From the NCBI GenBank assembly GCA_024998705.1, contig JACOEF010000420.1, forward strand, positions 1 through 20,110: DNA of 20,110 bases, given 5' to 3'. The position numbers were made by a program, and so were the translations under genes. Below, in pieces: positions 9,424-17,067 of the stretch; the first letter of the stretch is position 1; the number at the start of each line of letters is the position of its first letter. The notes under the pieces were generated by a model, which had not been told where the DNA came from, ran no database searches, and saw only the letters and a list, made by a program, of their open reading frames with translations. The DNA comes from Nitrospira sp. (GTDB lineage Bacteria; Nitrospirota; Nitrospiria; Nitrospirales; Nitrospiraceae).

Positions 9424-10131
9424 CTATGACCAGCCGCCGCCCAGTCCGATCCGAACCATCATAAGCAGTCCCAAGCCGATACTTGCGAGACAGGCCAGGC
9501 CCTGCATCACCCAATAGGCCCGGGGTCCGACAGCCACGGAATAGACCACCGGTAGACTCAGTATCGCTCCGACAGCGACCATGCCGAGAATCGATCCAAC
9601 GCCGAACACAACGATGTACCCGATGCCCTGGCTGATTCCCGTGACGGTCGAAAGTACGATCAACATGAGCGCCGCCGATCCCGCCAGACCATGGGCCATC
9701 CCGATCAGGAGGGGCCGCAGCGATCCCTGATACCAATGCCCATGTGCGTGATCCGGCTGCAGATGATGGCTATGCAAATGCACGTGCGGCTGTCCATCGT
9801 GCTCATGCGTATGGAGGTGCCATTGCTCCCGGTAGATCCGGCGGGCCAACGAGAGACCGAGAACGACCAGCATCACGCCGACGGCGAACTCGAACAGGGT
9901 CGCCAGCCGGTCGGGAATCGTGAGGTTCAAGGCCAACAACAGGGTCCCGACACACAACAACATCAACGTGTGCCCGAGCCCCCAAAAAAACCCCATGGCC
10001 GTGGACGCGCGCTCGGTCGGACGCTCCGCCAGCACTGTGGAAAGCGCAGCGAGATGATCTGCGTCCAGGGCATGACGCAGCCCCAGCACAAATCCGAGAC
10101 TCAGGATAGTCAGGGTATGAGGATCGAACAT
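9424..10131 (-). CDS. NicO/UreH-type nickel or cobalt transporter
   Basis: A 235-residue integral membrane protein with about six hydrophobic segments. The metal-translocation motif RHALDADH (residues 19-26) lies in the first segment. A cytosolic-type loop at about residues 105-132 contains twelve histidines. A second family motif, GMAHGLAGSAAL, is at 144-155. This fits the NicO/UreH branch of nickel and cobalt transporters; the histidine loop probably buffers or senses metal. The start ATG at 10131 has GGAG 6 nt upstream, and the stop is TAG. It lies 60 nt after moaA on the same strand and may be the last gene of the moa operon. The transported ion (Ni, Co or other) cannot be told from the sequence. 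Confidence 0.85.
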   Translation of the reverse strand: MFDPHTLTILSLGFVLGLRHALDADHLAALSTVLAERPTERASTAMGFFWGLGHTLMLLCVGTLLLALNLTIPDRLATLFEFAVGVMLVVLGLSLARRIYREQWHLHTHEHDGQPHVHLHSHHLQPDHAHGHWYQGSLRPLLIGMAHGLAGSAALMLIVLSTVTGISQGIGYIVVFGVGSILGMVAVGAILSLPVVYSVAVGPRAYWVMQGLACLASIGLGLLMMVRIGLGGGWS

Positions 10132-10191
10132 CGGCTGCTCCGAGAGAGGTGCGTCGTCTGCCCCTGTTGAAGGAACAGCGTGAACTGACGC

Positions 10192-11256
10192 TCAGCCCCC
10201 TCGCGCATGCATTTCCAGGTGGGGATCTTCACGTAGACGGTTGATTTCAATCAGTCGTTGTTCTCGCAGACCCAGCACTTCCAGAGCTTTGCGCTCTTCG
10301 GCGCCTCGATCTGCCCGCCCTTCCCAAGCGGCGGTAATCAACGATTTGATCTCCTCGCGGGACCGGCCCTGTCGCAGCGGCGCCCGCAAATCGAGTCCAT
10401 CTTTCGCATACAGGCAGAGGTACCACATGCCGTCCGCCGTGAGGCGGCTCCGGTCACACGAGCGGCAAAAAGGCGTGGTGGTGGACGGAATGATGCCGAA
10501 GCTGGTGCCGTCCGGTAATCGAAACCGCTCCGCCGGCGCAACACTATTCTCGGCGATCGGTTGTACCGCGCCGTAGTGTCGGCCGATCTGCTCCAGCATC
10601 TCCGCCCGCGAAAGTACCTGATTCATGGACCAGTCCGTGGCCCCTCCCACATCCATGTATTCAATGAACCGGACCTCGCCGCCAACTGTTTTTCCGTACT
10701 CGATCAGATCGATGAGTTCGTCGTCGTTGTAGCCCTTGATGATGACCGTGTCGAATTTCAGCGAAGGAAACCCGGCCTGCACCACCGCCTTGATACCGTC
10801 GAACACCTGATGATGGAGATCGCGCTTGGTCAACGTCCGGAACCGGTCGGCCCGCAGGGTGTCCAGACTGATCGGGACGCGATTCAACCCGGCAAACGAC
10901 AGATCGGCAGCCTGATCCGCCATCAGGACGCCATTGCTGGTGAGGGCGATTTCAGTGATCCGCCGATTCTCAGACAGCTGCCGAACAAACCGTGGCAGGT
11001 CCCGACGCAACAGCGGTTCCCCGCCTGTAAGTCGAACCTTGTCTACTCCCAGCTCCGTGAAGATCGCCGTGAGTTCGGCCATCTCTTCGAAGGTCAGGAT
11101 GGTATCGCGCGGCAACCAGGCATAATCGTCCTCGGGCATACAATACTTGCACCGAAGGTTGCAGCGGTCGGTCACCGAGAGGCGCAAGCTACGGAGCGGA
11201 CGCCCTAACCGGTCGAAAATCGTGGGAGCGGGTGTATCGAGCATGCTGTGGTCCAT
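10192..11256 (-). CDS. moaA: GTP 3',8-cyclase MoaA
   Basis: This radical SAM enzyme starts molybdopterin synthesis by converting GTP to 3',8-cyclo-7,8-dihydro-GTP, which MoaC rearranges to cyclic pyranopterin monophosphate. The SAM cluster motif CxxxCxxC is Cys32, Cys36 and Cys39 (TDRCNLRCKYCM). LTGGEPLLR (77-85) and SLDTL (130-134) are radical SAM blocks. The second, substrate-binding cluster is Cys264, Cys267 and Cys281. The protein ends in the conserved Gly-Gly tail (MHARGG). The ATG at 11256 gives 354 residues; the frame can be extended to a GTG at 11286 and an internal ATG lies at 11244. No clear Shine-Dalgarno decides between them. It follows moaE after about 50 nt. Confidence 0.97.
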   Translation of the reverse strand: MDHSMLDTPAPTIFDRLGRPLRSLRLSVTDRCNLRCKYCMPEDDYAWLPRDTILTFEEMAELTAIFTELGVDKVRLTGGEPLLRRDLPRFVRQLSENRRITEIALTSNGVLMADQAADLSFAGLNRVPISLDTLRADRFRTLTKRDLHHQVFDGIKAVVQAGFPSLKFDTVIIKGYNDDELIDLIEYGKTVGGEVRFIEYMDVGGATDWSMNQVLSRAEMLEQIGRHYGAVQPIAENSVAPAERFRLPDGTSFGIIPSTTTPFCRSCDRSRLTADGMWYLCLYAKDGLDLRAPLRQGRSREEIKSLITAAWEGRADRGAEERKALEVLGLREQRLIEINRLREDPHLEMHARGG

Positions 11257-11308
11257 AGTGACTCGAAGGCGCGGGCCTCTCCCCACTGACGGCGTGCCCC
11301 TGACAGGG

Positions 11309-11782
11309 CTATGGGTGCTCCTCGACCCACACCTCTCCTTCGGGGGTGTGCTCGAGTTTCCAAATCGGCGTAATTTGCTTCATTTCGTCGATCGCCCACT
11401 GACAGGCACGGAAGGCCTCGGCGCGATGCTCAGCCGCGGCAATGATCAACACAATATTCTCTCCGATGGTGATCTCGCCATACCGGTGCAAGACCAGCAC
11501 TTCGATCACACCGAAATCCTTGATGGCTCGTTCACGAATCTCGCGCAGTTTCTTCTGCGCCATGCCTTCGTAATGCTCGAAGGTGATGCCGTCCACATCC
11601 TTCCCCTTCGAACGGTCGCGAGCCGTACCCAGAAACATGGCAATGCCGCCGATCCGTTTGGAACGCCGGCGCACCCGCCTGAGTTCCTCGTCGATCGAAA
11701 AGTCTTCCCGTTGGACGCGGACCAACATCGCCTCATCGTCGGTCGCAGGCTGGTCGGCTTTTGTGACCTGCTCAAGACTCAT
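11309..11782 (-). CDS. moaE: Molybdopterin synthase large subunit MoaE
   Basis: MoaE is the catalytic large subunit of molybdopterin synthase; with thiocarboxylated MoaD it inserts the dithiolene sulfurs into cyclic pyranopterin monophosphate. At 157 residues it is the usual size. Family features are GGIAMFLGTARDRSKG, FEHYEGMAQKKL, the HRYG(E)ITIGE strand, and the active-site lysines in MKQITPIWKLEHTPEG near the C-terminus. The ATG at 11782 overlaps the moaD stop as ATGA and has AGGAG 6 nt upstream, inside the last moaD codons. Translation is probably coupled to moaD, which suits the 1:1 complex. Confidence 0.97.
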   Translation of the reverse strand: MSLEQVTKADQPATDDEAMLVRVQREDFSIDEELRRVRRRSKRIGGIAMFLGTARDRSKGKDVDGITFEHYEGMAQKKLREIRERAIKDFGVIEVLVLHRYGEITIGENIVLIIAAAEHRAEAFRACQWAIDEMKQITPIWKLEHTPEGEVWVEEHP

Positions 11783-12048
11783 CGTGTGCTCCTATGACTT
11801 CCACCCGCGAAGGGTGGTAATAACGCAACTTCATCTCCGTCGTTCACTTCCAGATCCTCGTGCGCGATCTCTTGATTGACCGACACCAGCACCTTTTTCT
11901 TCTGCAGCAATTCGCCGATCTTCGGATAGGCCGCGTCGATCACCGACACCAGATCCTTGACCCGCCTCCCGTCGTGCAGCGCCAGAGACAGCGTCCCTTG
12001 ATTGCCGGCCAGCATCTTGGTCATGCCGAAAAGTTGTATCGTCACCAT
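11779..12048 (-). CDS. moaD: Molybdopterin synthase sulfur carrier MoaD, with a C-terminal extension
   Basis: MoaD is a ubiquitin-fold sulfur carrier. MoeB adenylates its C-terminal Gly-Gly, which then becomes the thiocarboxylate used by MoaE. Fold features include VTIQLFGMTKMLAG at the start and NDGDEVALLPPFAGG at the end. In known MoaD proteins the chain ends at Gly-Gly. Here Gly82-Gly83 is followed by SHRSTR before a TGA that overlaps the moaE ATG. The extra codons coincide with the moaE ribosome-binding site. The carrier as read would need trimming, or the true stop has been lost by an indel. The ATG at 12048 follows the moaC stop as TGA-G-ATG and has AGGAAGG 9 nt upstream. Confidence 0.93.
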   Translation of the reverse strand: MVTIQLFGMTKMLAGNQGTLSLALHDGRRVKDLVSVIDAAYPKIGELLQKKKVLVSVNQEIAHEDLEVNDGDEVALLPPFAGGSHRSTR

Positions 12049-12049
12049 C

Positions 12050-12547
12050 TCAGCCGACCTTCCTGGAATAGAGGCCGGATTTCCCGCCGGATTTCGTCAA
12101 CAGGCAGATGTCGCCGAAGCTCATGCCACGGTCCACGGCCTTGCACATATCATAGATCGTCAACGCGGCCACCGACGCGGCGGTCATCGCTTCCATTTCC
12201 ACGCCGGTCGGACCGGTCGTCTTGGCTGTAGCGGTGATCGTAATCGCGCAACGCCCTTCGTGGGTGGGCTCGGCTGTTTCGGTAAAAGAAATATCGACGC
12301 TGGTGAGGAGGATGGGATGGCACATGGGAATCAAATCCGGGGTCTTCTTCGCCCCCATCCCCCCGGCAACCTGGGCGACGGCCAGCACATCTCCCTTGGC
12401 AATCTTCCCCTGCTGGATCCTTTCGAGGGTGGCAGGCTCAAGAAACACCGTGGCCTGCGCCGTTGCCAGACGTTCGGTGGAGGCCTTCGCCCCGACATCG
12501 ACCATCCGTGCCCGTCCCGACTCGTTGAAATGCGTAAACTCGGCCAT
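12050..12547 (-). CDS. moaC: Cyclic pyranopterin monophosphate synthase MoaC
   Basis: MoaC converts the MoaA product to cyclic pyranopterin monophosphate, the second half-step of molybdenum cofactor synthesis. The 165-residue product opens with the characteristic [19 protein letters not shown]. It contains [18 protein letters not shown], with a catalytic lysine region, then [27 protein letters not shown] and the end block [10 protein letters not shown]. The ATG at 12547 is preferred because homology begins there and because the predicted promoter would leave almost no leader for the upstream ATG at 12577. The Shine-Dalgarno is weak. It is the first gene of the moa operon. Confidence 0.96.
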   Translation of the reverse strand: MAEFTHFNESGRARMVDVGAKASTERLATAQATVFLEPATLERIQQGKIAKGDVLAVAQVAGGMGAKKTPDLIPMCHPILLTSVDISFTETAEPTHEGRCAITITATAKTTGPTGVEMEAMTAASVAALTIYDMCKAVDRGMSFGDICLLTKSGGKSGLYSRKVG

Positions 12548-12589
12548 TCTCGACGCCAAATCAGCTGGTTGTCGCATATGAACCGCCGA

Positions 12590-12619
12590 ATTATAGGAGC
12601 CGGTGAAAATGGGAGTCAA
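12590..12619 (-). promoter_or_regulatory. Predicted sigma-70 promoter of the moa operon
   Basis: On the minus strand TTGACT (12614-12619; five of six) is separated by 18 nt from a perfect TATAAT (12590-12595). The predicted transcription start near 12583 leaves about 35 nt before the moaC ATG at 12547, too short for a molybdenum-cofactor riboswitch. No repressor site is recognisable. This is the strongest promoter-like sequence I found in the window. Confidence 0.65.
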
Positions 12620-12701
12620 GAAGGGAAGCGGGCGGAACAGGCCGGTCCCTCGCGTCCCTCCAACGAGGACCCCATCACCCGATACGGCCATTCCGCGCCA
12701 A

Positions 12702-13886
12702 TTACTCGGGCCGGAGACTTGCGCGCAGGTTGTCCTGCCGGAAATGATTCGGCAGCAGCATAATGCAATTCGGGTTGAATCCTTGCGCTTTCAACGTGTC
12801 GATACTTCCCAGCACTGTTCCGCCCTTGGCCAGATCGATCACCGTGATGGACCCGTCGCTCAGACCTTCCAGATTGAGCAGACTGTTTTGGACAAAGAGG
12901 TAGCGTTCATCGGGCGACAGCACGCTATGGTGAGCACCCTGGGCCGCAGGAATCGCCTGGAGAAACTTCGGATGGCTCGGGTCCGAATTGTCGTACAGAT
13001 TCACAAATCCCGGCTTCGCCGTCGTGACGAACAATCGGTCACCTTTCGCATTGTAGAGCATCTCCAGCGGCATACCCTGGTGCCGGGGGCCGTAATCGTC
13101 CACCTGCTGAAACGAGAACGACTGACTCGCCGCATCCCAGATACCGGTCCACAGCGTTCCCTCCAGCATGTTGGTGATCTGCACCACCGGCGGATTCGAG
13201 TTGGGTGCAAACATCACTTCGACCGGAGCGGCCTTGGCGGGTGACGGTTTGGACGACACTTTGTGCGTCGAGAGCACCGCCCCGGTACTCGCCTGCAAGA
13301 CCGTGACGGAGTCGCCGGCCTCCGACATATCCGGCTTCACCGTGCTCGTGATCAACACACGATCGATCCCGCTGTGAATGGCGATGCCATGCGGATACAG
13401 CACCGACGCCCCCCCGCCGCCCGACGTGCGAACGGTCTTGATTGGCTTATCCTTCACGGCATCGCCCATAATCACGGCGCTCGATCCCATACAGGTCAGG
13501 TACCAGGTCCGGTTATCGTCCGATACCACCAGATCTTCCAATGCCTGGCAATCCGGCACATCGATGGCGCGGAGCCGATAGGGAAAGCGGGTGAGGTCCA
13601 CGACATGGAGAACGCTCTTGCCTAAGGCTGTGATGTAGGCTTTCGTCCGATCGCGGTTGAAGAAAATATGGTGCGCGACAAGGTCCGGCGGAAGCGGAAC
13701 CTCCATCAGGACTTTCCCGAAGTCCGCCGACTCGGGATCGATGTCCATAATCGCAATTCCTTCCCGCCTCACCGATTGGTCAGGTTTACTTTCATAATTG
13801 AGCAGGGCCAGCAGTTCCGCCAGGGCCGGCGCCGCAGAGACAAGCAATAACCCGAGGGTCAGGAAGAGGAGTCGGAAGCGTGTCAT
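12702..13886 (-). CDS. Exported YncE-like beta-propeller protein
   Basis: A 394-residue protein with a clear signal peptide (MTRFR, then a leucine-rich core ending ALA at about residue 23). The mature part shows beta-propeller blade repeats of the YncE/YVTN kind: for example [58 protein letters not shown] and [27 protein letters not shown]. Such proteins sit in the periplasm and often bind ligands or partner redox systems; the specific role here is unknown. No haem motif or cysteine pair suggests an enzyme. The ATG at 13886 has GAGGGAGG 5 nt upstream. It is the first gene of the long minus-strand block and is transcribed toward moaC, which has its own promoter. Divergent from the symporter gene. 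Confidence 0.85.
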   Translation of the reverse strand: MTRFRLLFLTLGLLLVSAAPALAELLALLNYESKPDQSVRREGIAIMDIDPESADFGKVLMEVPLPPDLVAHHIFFNRDRTKAYITALGKSVLHVVDLTRFPYRLRAIDVPDCQALEDLVVSDDNRTWYLTCMGSSAVIMGDAVKDKPIKTVRTSGGGGASVLYPHGIAIHSGIDRVLITSTVKPDMSEAGDSVTVLQASTGAVLSTHKVSSKPSPAKAAPVEVMFAPNSNPPVVQITNMLEGTLWTGIWDAASQSFSFQQVDDYGPRHQGMPLEMLYNAKGDRLFVTTAKPGFVNLYDNSDPSHPKFLQAIPAAQGAHHSVLSPDERYLFVQNSLLNLEGLSDGSITVIDLAKGGTVLGSIDTLKAQGFNPNCIMLLPNHFRQDNLRASLRPE

Positions 13887-14177
13887 GATGGCCTCCCTCG
13901 GTTGGGTGGGAATGCTTAAGAAAATACTCCTTTCGCCCATTCTCCGCAATGGGCGGCGCGGCAGCTGATCTCCGGCGCCGGACTTCGGCCCCATGCCATC
14001 CTGCCATCGCCAGAATGTTGCACCGATGCCATCCCGTGGAGTTCAATCGAATCCCACGGATCGAGAGGAGCAGACGGCGGAGACGGCTCTCCTGAAAAGT
14101 CCGGGCTAGTCTTTCCCTCAAGCGGGATGTTATCCAGTGGAGAAACCGGTATCCTTCCGCCTCCACGAGAGACCGAC
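13887..14177. other. Divergent intergenic region between the beta-propeller and symporter genes
   Basis: These 291 bp separate two divergent genes and should hold both promoters. On the minus strand TTGCGG (13944-13949), a 17-nt spacer and TATTTT (13921-13926) form a weak promoter candidate for the beta-propeller gene. An inverted repeat overlaps it, and a perfect 12-bp palindrome, TCCGGCGCCGGA, lies at 13971-13982. I see no convincing promoter for the symporter and no protein-like reading. Confidence 0.45.
13934..13955. promoter_or_regulatory. Inverted repeat, possible operator
   Basis: Two perfect 8-nt arms, CGCCCATT (13934-13941) and AATGGGCG (13948-13955), are separated by 6 nt. They overlap the putative -35 of the beta-propeller gene, where a regulator could act. 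It could also form a small RNA hairpin if transcribed. No known regulator motif is recognised. Confidence 0.4.
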
Positions 14178-15536
14178 ATGAAGCCGACGCATCACTGGAT
14201 CCCGCTGCCGCTCTATACGCAAGTGCTCATCGCCGTCATCTGCGGTGGGCTGCTCGGTGCCATCTTCGGGCAGGAGCCCTATCTGGGCGGTCTGCGCAAT
14301 GCACAACTGGGCAAACTCGGCCTCTTCGTCGTCACATTACTCAAGACGCTCGCCATTCCGCTCATTTTCTTTGCGATCCTCGATGCGCTCATTCGAACAA
14401 CCATTCCACTCCGCCAAGGAGGCAAGCTGGTCCTCATCTGCCTCGTCAACGTCTCCGTAGCCATGGCCATCGGCCTCGCCATCATGAACACCTGGCAGCC
14501 GGGCCTGGCGTGGCAGGGCCGCGTCGACGCGCTGCTTCAACTGGTGCCGGGCACCAAACCCTCCGCGACCGTGCAGGCCACCGTGCAAGCCGGTTCGGAA
14601 AACCCGATCGAGTACCTCCTCTCCTATATTCCCCGCACCATCGCCGACCCGTTTTCAAGCAACAACATCATCGGCGTCGTCCTCCTCGCGCTGGTGCTCG
14701 GCACCACGCTACGGCTGGTACGGAGCGACAAAGACCAGACCACCGGGCTGGTCAACGCCCTGGTGCGCGGCATCGAGTGGGTCTATGTCTGGCTGGTGCA
14801 GATACTCGAATGGATCATCCTGGTGGTACCACTCGCGGTCTTCGGCGTGGTCGCACAGGTCGTCGGCAAAGCCGGCATCGGAGTCTTTTCCGTGCTGTGG
14901 ATCTTCCTCGCCGCGATGCTCGCGGGACTCGCCGCCCACGCGCTCATCTATTATCCGCTGCTCGCCTGGCTGATCGGAAAGAAGTCGCCGAAGGTCTACC
15001 TGGGCCAGGGAGCCGACGCCATCCTGACCGCCGTATCCTGCAACAGCAGCCTCGCGACCGTGCCGGTGACGCTCCAGTGTCTCCACCGCATGAACGTCTC
15101 GCCGCAATCCTCGCGCCTCGCGGCCTGTGTCGGGACGAATCTCAACAACGACGGCATCACCCTCTACGAAGCCATGGCCGCCCTCTTTCTCGCGCAGGCG
15201 CTGGGCTTCGACCTGCCGATGGCGAAACAGGTCTTGATCGTGATCGCCTCCATCATCGCGGGAGCCGGCGTGGCGGGCATTCCCGAGGCCGGACTGATTA
15301 TCCTGCCGCTGGTATTGGCTGCCGCGGGCCTGCCGGACCATGTCATCATTGCGGCCATTCCCCTCATCATGACCGTGGATTGGATCATCGCCCGCGCCCG
15401 CTCCGGCGTGAATGTCATGAGCGATATGCTCGTCGCCATCCTGCTCGATGCCGGGCACGTCGCGCCTGCCGCCGAACCGGTTACCATTCCTCGCCGGTCC
15501 GACAGGCAGAATGCGGGAGAAGCCGAGGCGTCCTGA
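14178..15536 (+). CDS. Dicarboxylate/amino acid:cation symporter (DAACS family)
   Basis: A 452-residue inner-membrane secondary transporter of the glutamate/aspartate/C4-dicarboxylate type, with about eight hydrophobic helices plus re-entrant loops. Family motifs are the serine-rich hairpin SCNSSLATVP (287-296), the unwound-helix motif NNDGITLY (323-330), the second hairpin AGAGVAGIPEAG (361-372) and the helix-8 region VDWIIARARSGVNVMSD (400-416). Canonical members read NMDGT and DRxRTxxNVxGD at the last two sites, so substrate and ion binding may differ. The ATG at 14178 is chosen from homology; an in-frame ATG at 14127 is possible. It is convergent with the DUF445 gene, 29 nt apart. Substrate is not known. 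Confidence 0.88.
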   Translation: MKPTHHWIPLPLYTQVLIAVICGGLLGAIFGQEPYLGGLRNAQLGKLGLFVVTLLKTLAIPLIFFAILDALIRTTIPLRQGGKLVLICLVNVSVAMAIGLAIMNTWQPGLAWQGRVDALLQLVPGTKPSATVQATVQAGSENPIEYLLSYIPRTIADPFSSNNIIGVVLLALVLGTTLRLVRSDKDQTTGLVNALVRGIEWVYVWLVQILEWIILVVPLAVFGVVAQVVGKAGIGVFSVLWIFLAAMLAGLAAHALIYYPLLAWLIGKKSPKVYLGQGADAILTAVSCNSSLATVPVTLQCLHRMNVSPQSSRLAACVGTNLNNDGITLYEAMAALFLAQALGFDLPMAKQVLIVIASIIAGAGVAGIPEAGLIILPLVLAAAGLPDHVIIAAIPLIMTVDWIIARARSGVNVMSDMLVAILLDAGHVAPAAEPVTIPRRSDRQNAGEAEAS

Positions 15537-15565
15537 GAAACGTGCCGGTGGTGCCTGGCCGATCC

Positions 15566-16837
15566 TTATTGGCCGCTCCCGATCAACAGGGCAAAAGCAT
15601 GCAGGAGTAGTCCCACCAGGCCTCCCACAATGGTCCCGTTGATGCGAATGTACTGGAGGTCTTTGCCGACTTCCCGCTCGATGGTCTCCACCATCTGAGC
15701 CGGCGACCACTCCCTGACCGTGTTGGCCACCAACTCCCCGATCTTGTCGCTGTGCCGCGTGGCCAGTGCCTCGACCAGACCCTGCACCCCCTCATGCAAC
15801 AGGGCGCGCAGTGCGGCGTCTTTTTGCAATGTGCGCCCGACATCGACCAGGGCGGCATCGAGATAGGCCCGAATGTCGGACGGCTCCCGGCTCAAATCGT
15901 CCAGCATCCACTGCTTGAGTTGGTGCCATGACTCGTCAAGGAACTGCAACAGCGTCTCATACGCCAGCAGCTGTTCTTTGAGGGCAGCCTCTCTCCTCAA
16001 CGCTTCGTCGGACTGCATGAGCCACTCCGACAAGGCATGGAGCCGGTCAATCGCCTTCCGCCGCATCGGATCGTACGGAGCGTCTCGCATCGTGCGGAGC
16101 GTGTCATAGACAGAGTCCAGCACTTTGTGAGAGACGGAATTATCCAACTTCACGAAACTGAGGACGCGAGACCAGGGGAGTTTTTCAGCCACCGTCCTGC
16201 TCAACGAGTCTCTGTTGGTATCCATGTAATCGAGCACAGCGGTGAGGATGTCGTTCAGGAGGCGATCCCGTTGGTGGCTCCCGAGAAAACCGGCCAGCAT
16301 CTGACCGGCAAGGGGGGCAACGCTCACGCCACGAATGACCTTGGTGGCAATCTCGCGAAGCATCCTCTGCATCGCCGCATCTTCCGACGCGTTGAGCGCC
16401 CGGACCAGCAGCTGCGCGCATTCGTGGTTCAGCGCACGCCTACGTTCGGGAACGAGCAACACCTCGATCAGTTCTTCAGGGATCCGCCAGGAGCCGACCA
16501 ACCGGGCGATCCCCTCCGGTGTGACCAGCTTCCGCTGAGTCAGACTGCCGATGTTGGAGGCAATACGCTCGGTATTTCCGGGGATGATGGCCATGTGCGG
16601 GATCGGCAAGCCGAGCGGATGTCTGAACAGCGCCGTCACCGCGTACCAATCGGCGAGCGCACCCACCATCGCCGCCTCGGCGAAGGCGCGGAGCCATGCG
16701 AACCAGGGATGCGCCTCTTGGTGAATAAGCGCGACCACAAACAGCAGCGCCATGAACAACAGGAGCCCGGTTGCCAAGGCCCGCATGCGCAGATAGTCTT
16801 CAGTTTTCGCCGGCAAGGTCTGCTCTGTGGCACTCAC
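15566..16837 (-). CDS. DUF445 family membrane protein
   Basis: A 423-residue DUF445 (YjiN-like) protein. An N-terminal transmembrane segment lies at about residues 19-39. The family block EAAMVGALADWYAVTALF, continuing into RHPLGLPIPHMAIIPGN, is at about 54-88. A long helical central domain with many charged residues follows, and a C-terminal hydrophobic segment (TIVGGLVGLLLHAFALLIG) ends the protein. The function of the family is not established. The start is GTG at 16837 with GAGGAG 7 nt upstream, and the stop is TAA. It lies downstream of cti on the same strand after a 230-nt gap with a hairpin, so it may be separately transcribed. Confidence 0.9.
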   Translation of the reverse strand: MSATEQTLPAKTEDYLRMRALATGLLLFMALLFVVALIHQEAHPWFAWLRAFAEAAMVGALADWYAVTALFRHPLGLPIPHMAIIPGNTERIASNIGSLTQRKLVTPEGIARLVGSWRIPEELIEVLLVPERRRALNHECAQLLVRALNASEDAAMQRMLREIATKVIRGVSVAPLAGQMLAGFLGSHQRDRLLNDILTAVLDYMDTNRDSLSRTVAEKLPWSRVLSFVKLDNSVSHKVLDSVYDTLRTMRDAPYDPMRRKAIDRLHALSEWLMQSDEALRREAALKEQLLAYETLLQFLDESWHQLKQWMLDDLSREPSDIRAYLDAALVDVGRTLQKDAALRALLHEGVQGLVEALATRHSDKIGELVANTVREWSPAQMVETIEREVGKDLQYIRINGTIVGGLVGLLLHAFALLIGSGQ

Positions 16838-17032
16838 GGCACGTCTCCTCTCTCACAGCGTGAACAGAGCGATCAGCGCCTTCATGCCCTCGCTCTCAGA
16901 GGCATCGGCCTGCCCTTCGCGATATATCGACCGGTAGGGCGCGTGTCGGCAAGGCCGGAACGTCCCAGCCGTCCGGGGACCGGCGCCAAGCCCCCCAAAC
17001 GCTCATGATCGAAAAAGTGCCGGACCTTCACA

Positions 17033-17054
17033 CGAGAGGAGTCTCCTCCCCTCG
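17033..17054 (-). terminator. GNRA-capped hairpin downstream of cti
   Basis: Thirteen bases past the cti stop the minus-strand RNA can form a 9-bp stem, CGAGGGGAG with CUCCUCUCG (one G-U pair), closed by a GAGA tetraloop. There is no immediate U tract; a UUUUU run appears about 16 nt later. It could be a terminator, an RNA-processing end or an attenuating structure before the DUF445 gene. Confidence 0.45.
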
Positions 17055-17067
17055 TCCAAGCCATATC

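Noticed and set aside
12644..12671. Hairpin between the beta-propeller gene and moaC as an intrinsic terminator
   Set aside because: GGTCC and GGACC arms can pair, but the loop is long, the stem is bulged and no T run follows.
12584..12701. Molybdenum-cofactor riboswitch upstream of moaC
   Set aside because: The predicted leader is only about 35 nt, too short for that riboswitch, and no matching structure is seen.
14510..15610. Long plus-strand frame (366 codons) inside the symporter gene, and a 333-codon frame opposite it (14709-15710)
   Set aside because: Both are rich in Arg, Gly, His and Pro with no family resemblance, and fully overlap the well-supported symporter gene; typical shadows in GC-rich DNA.
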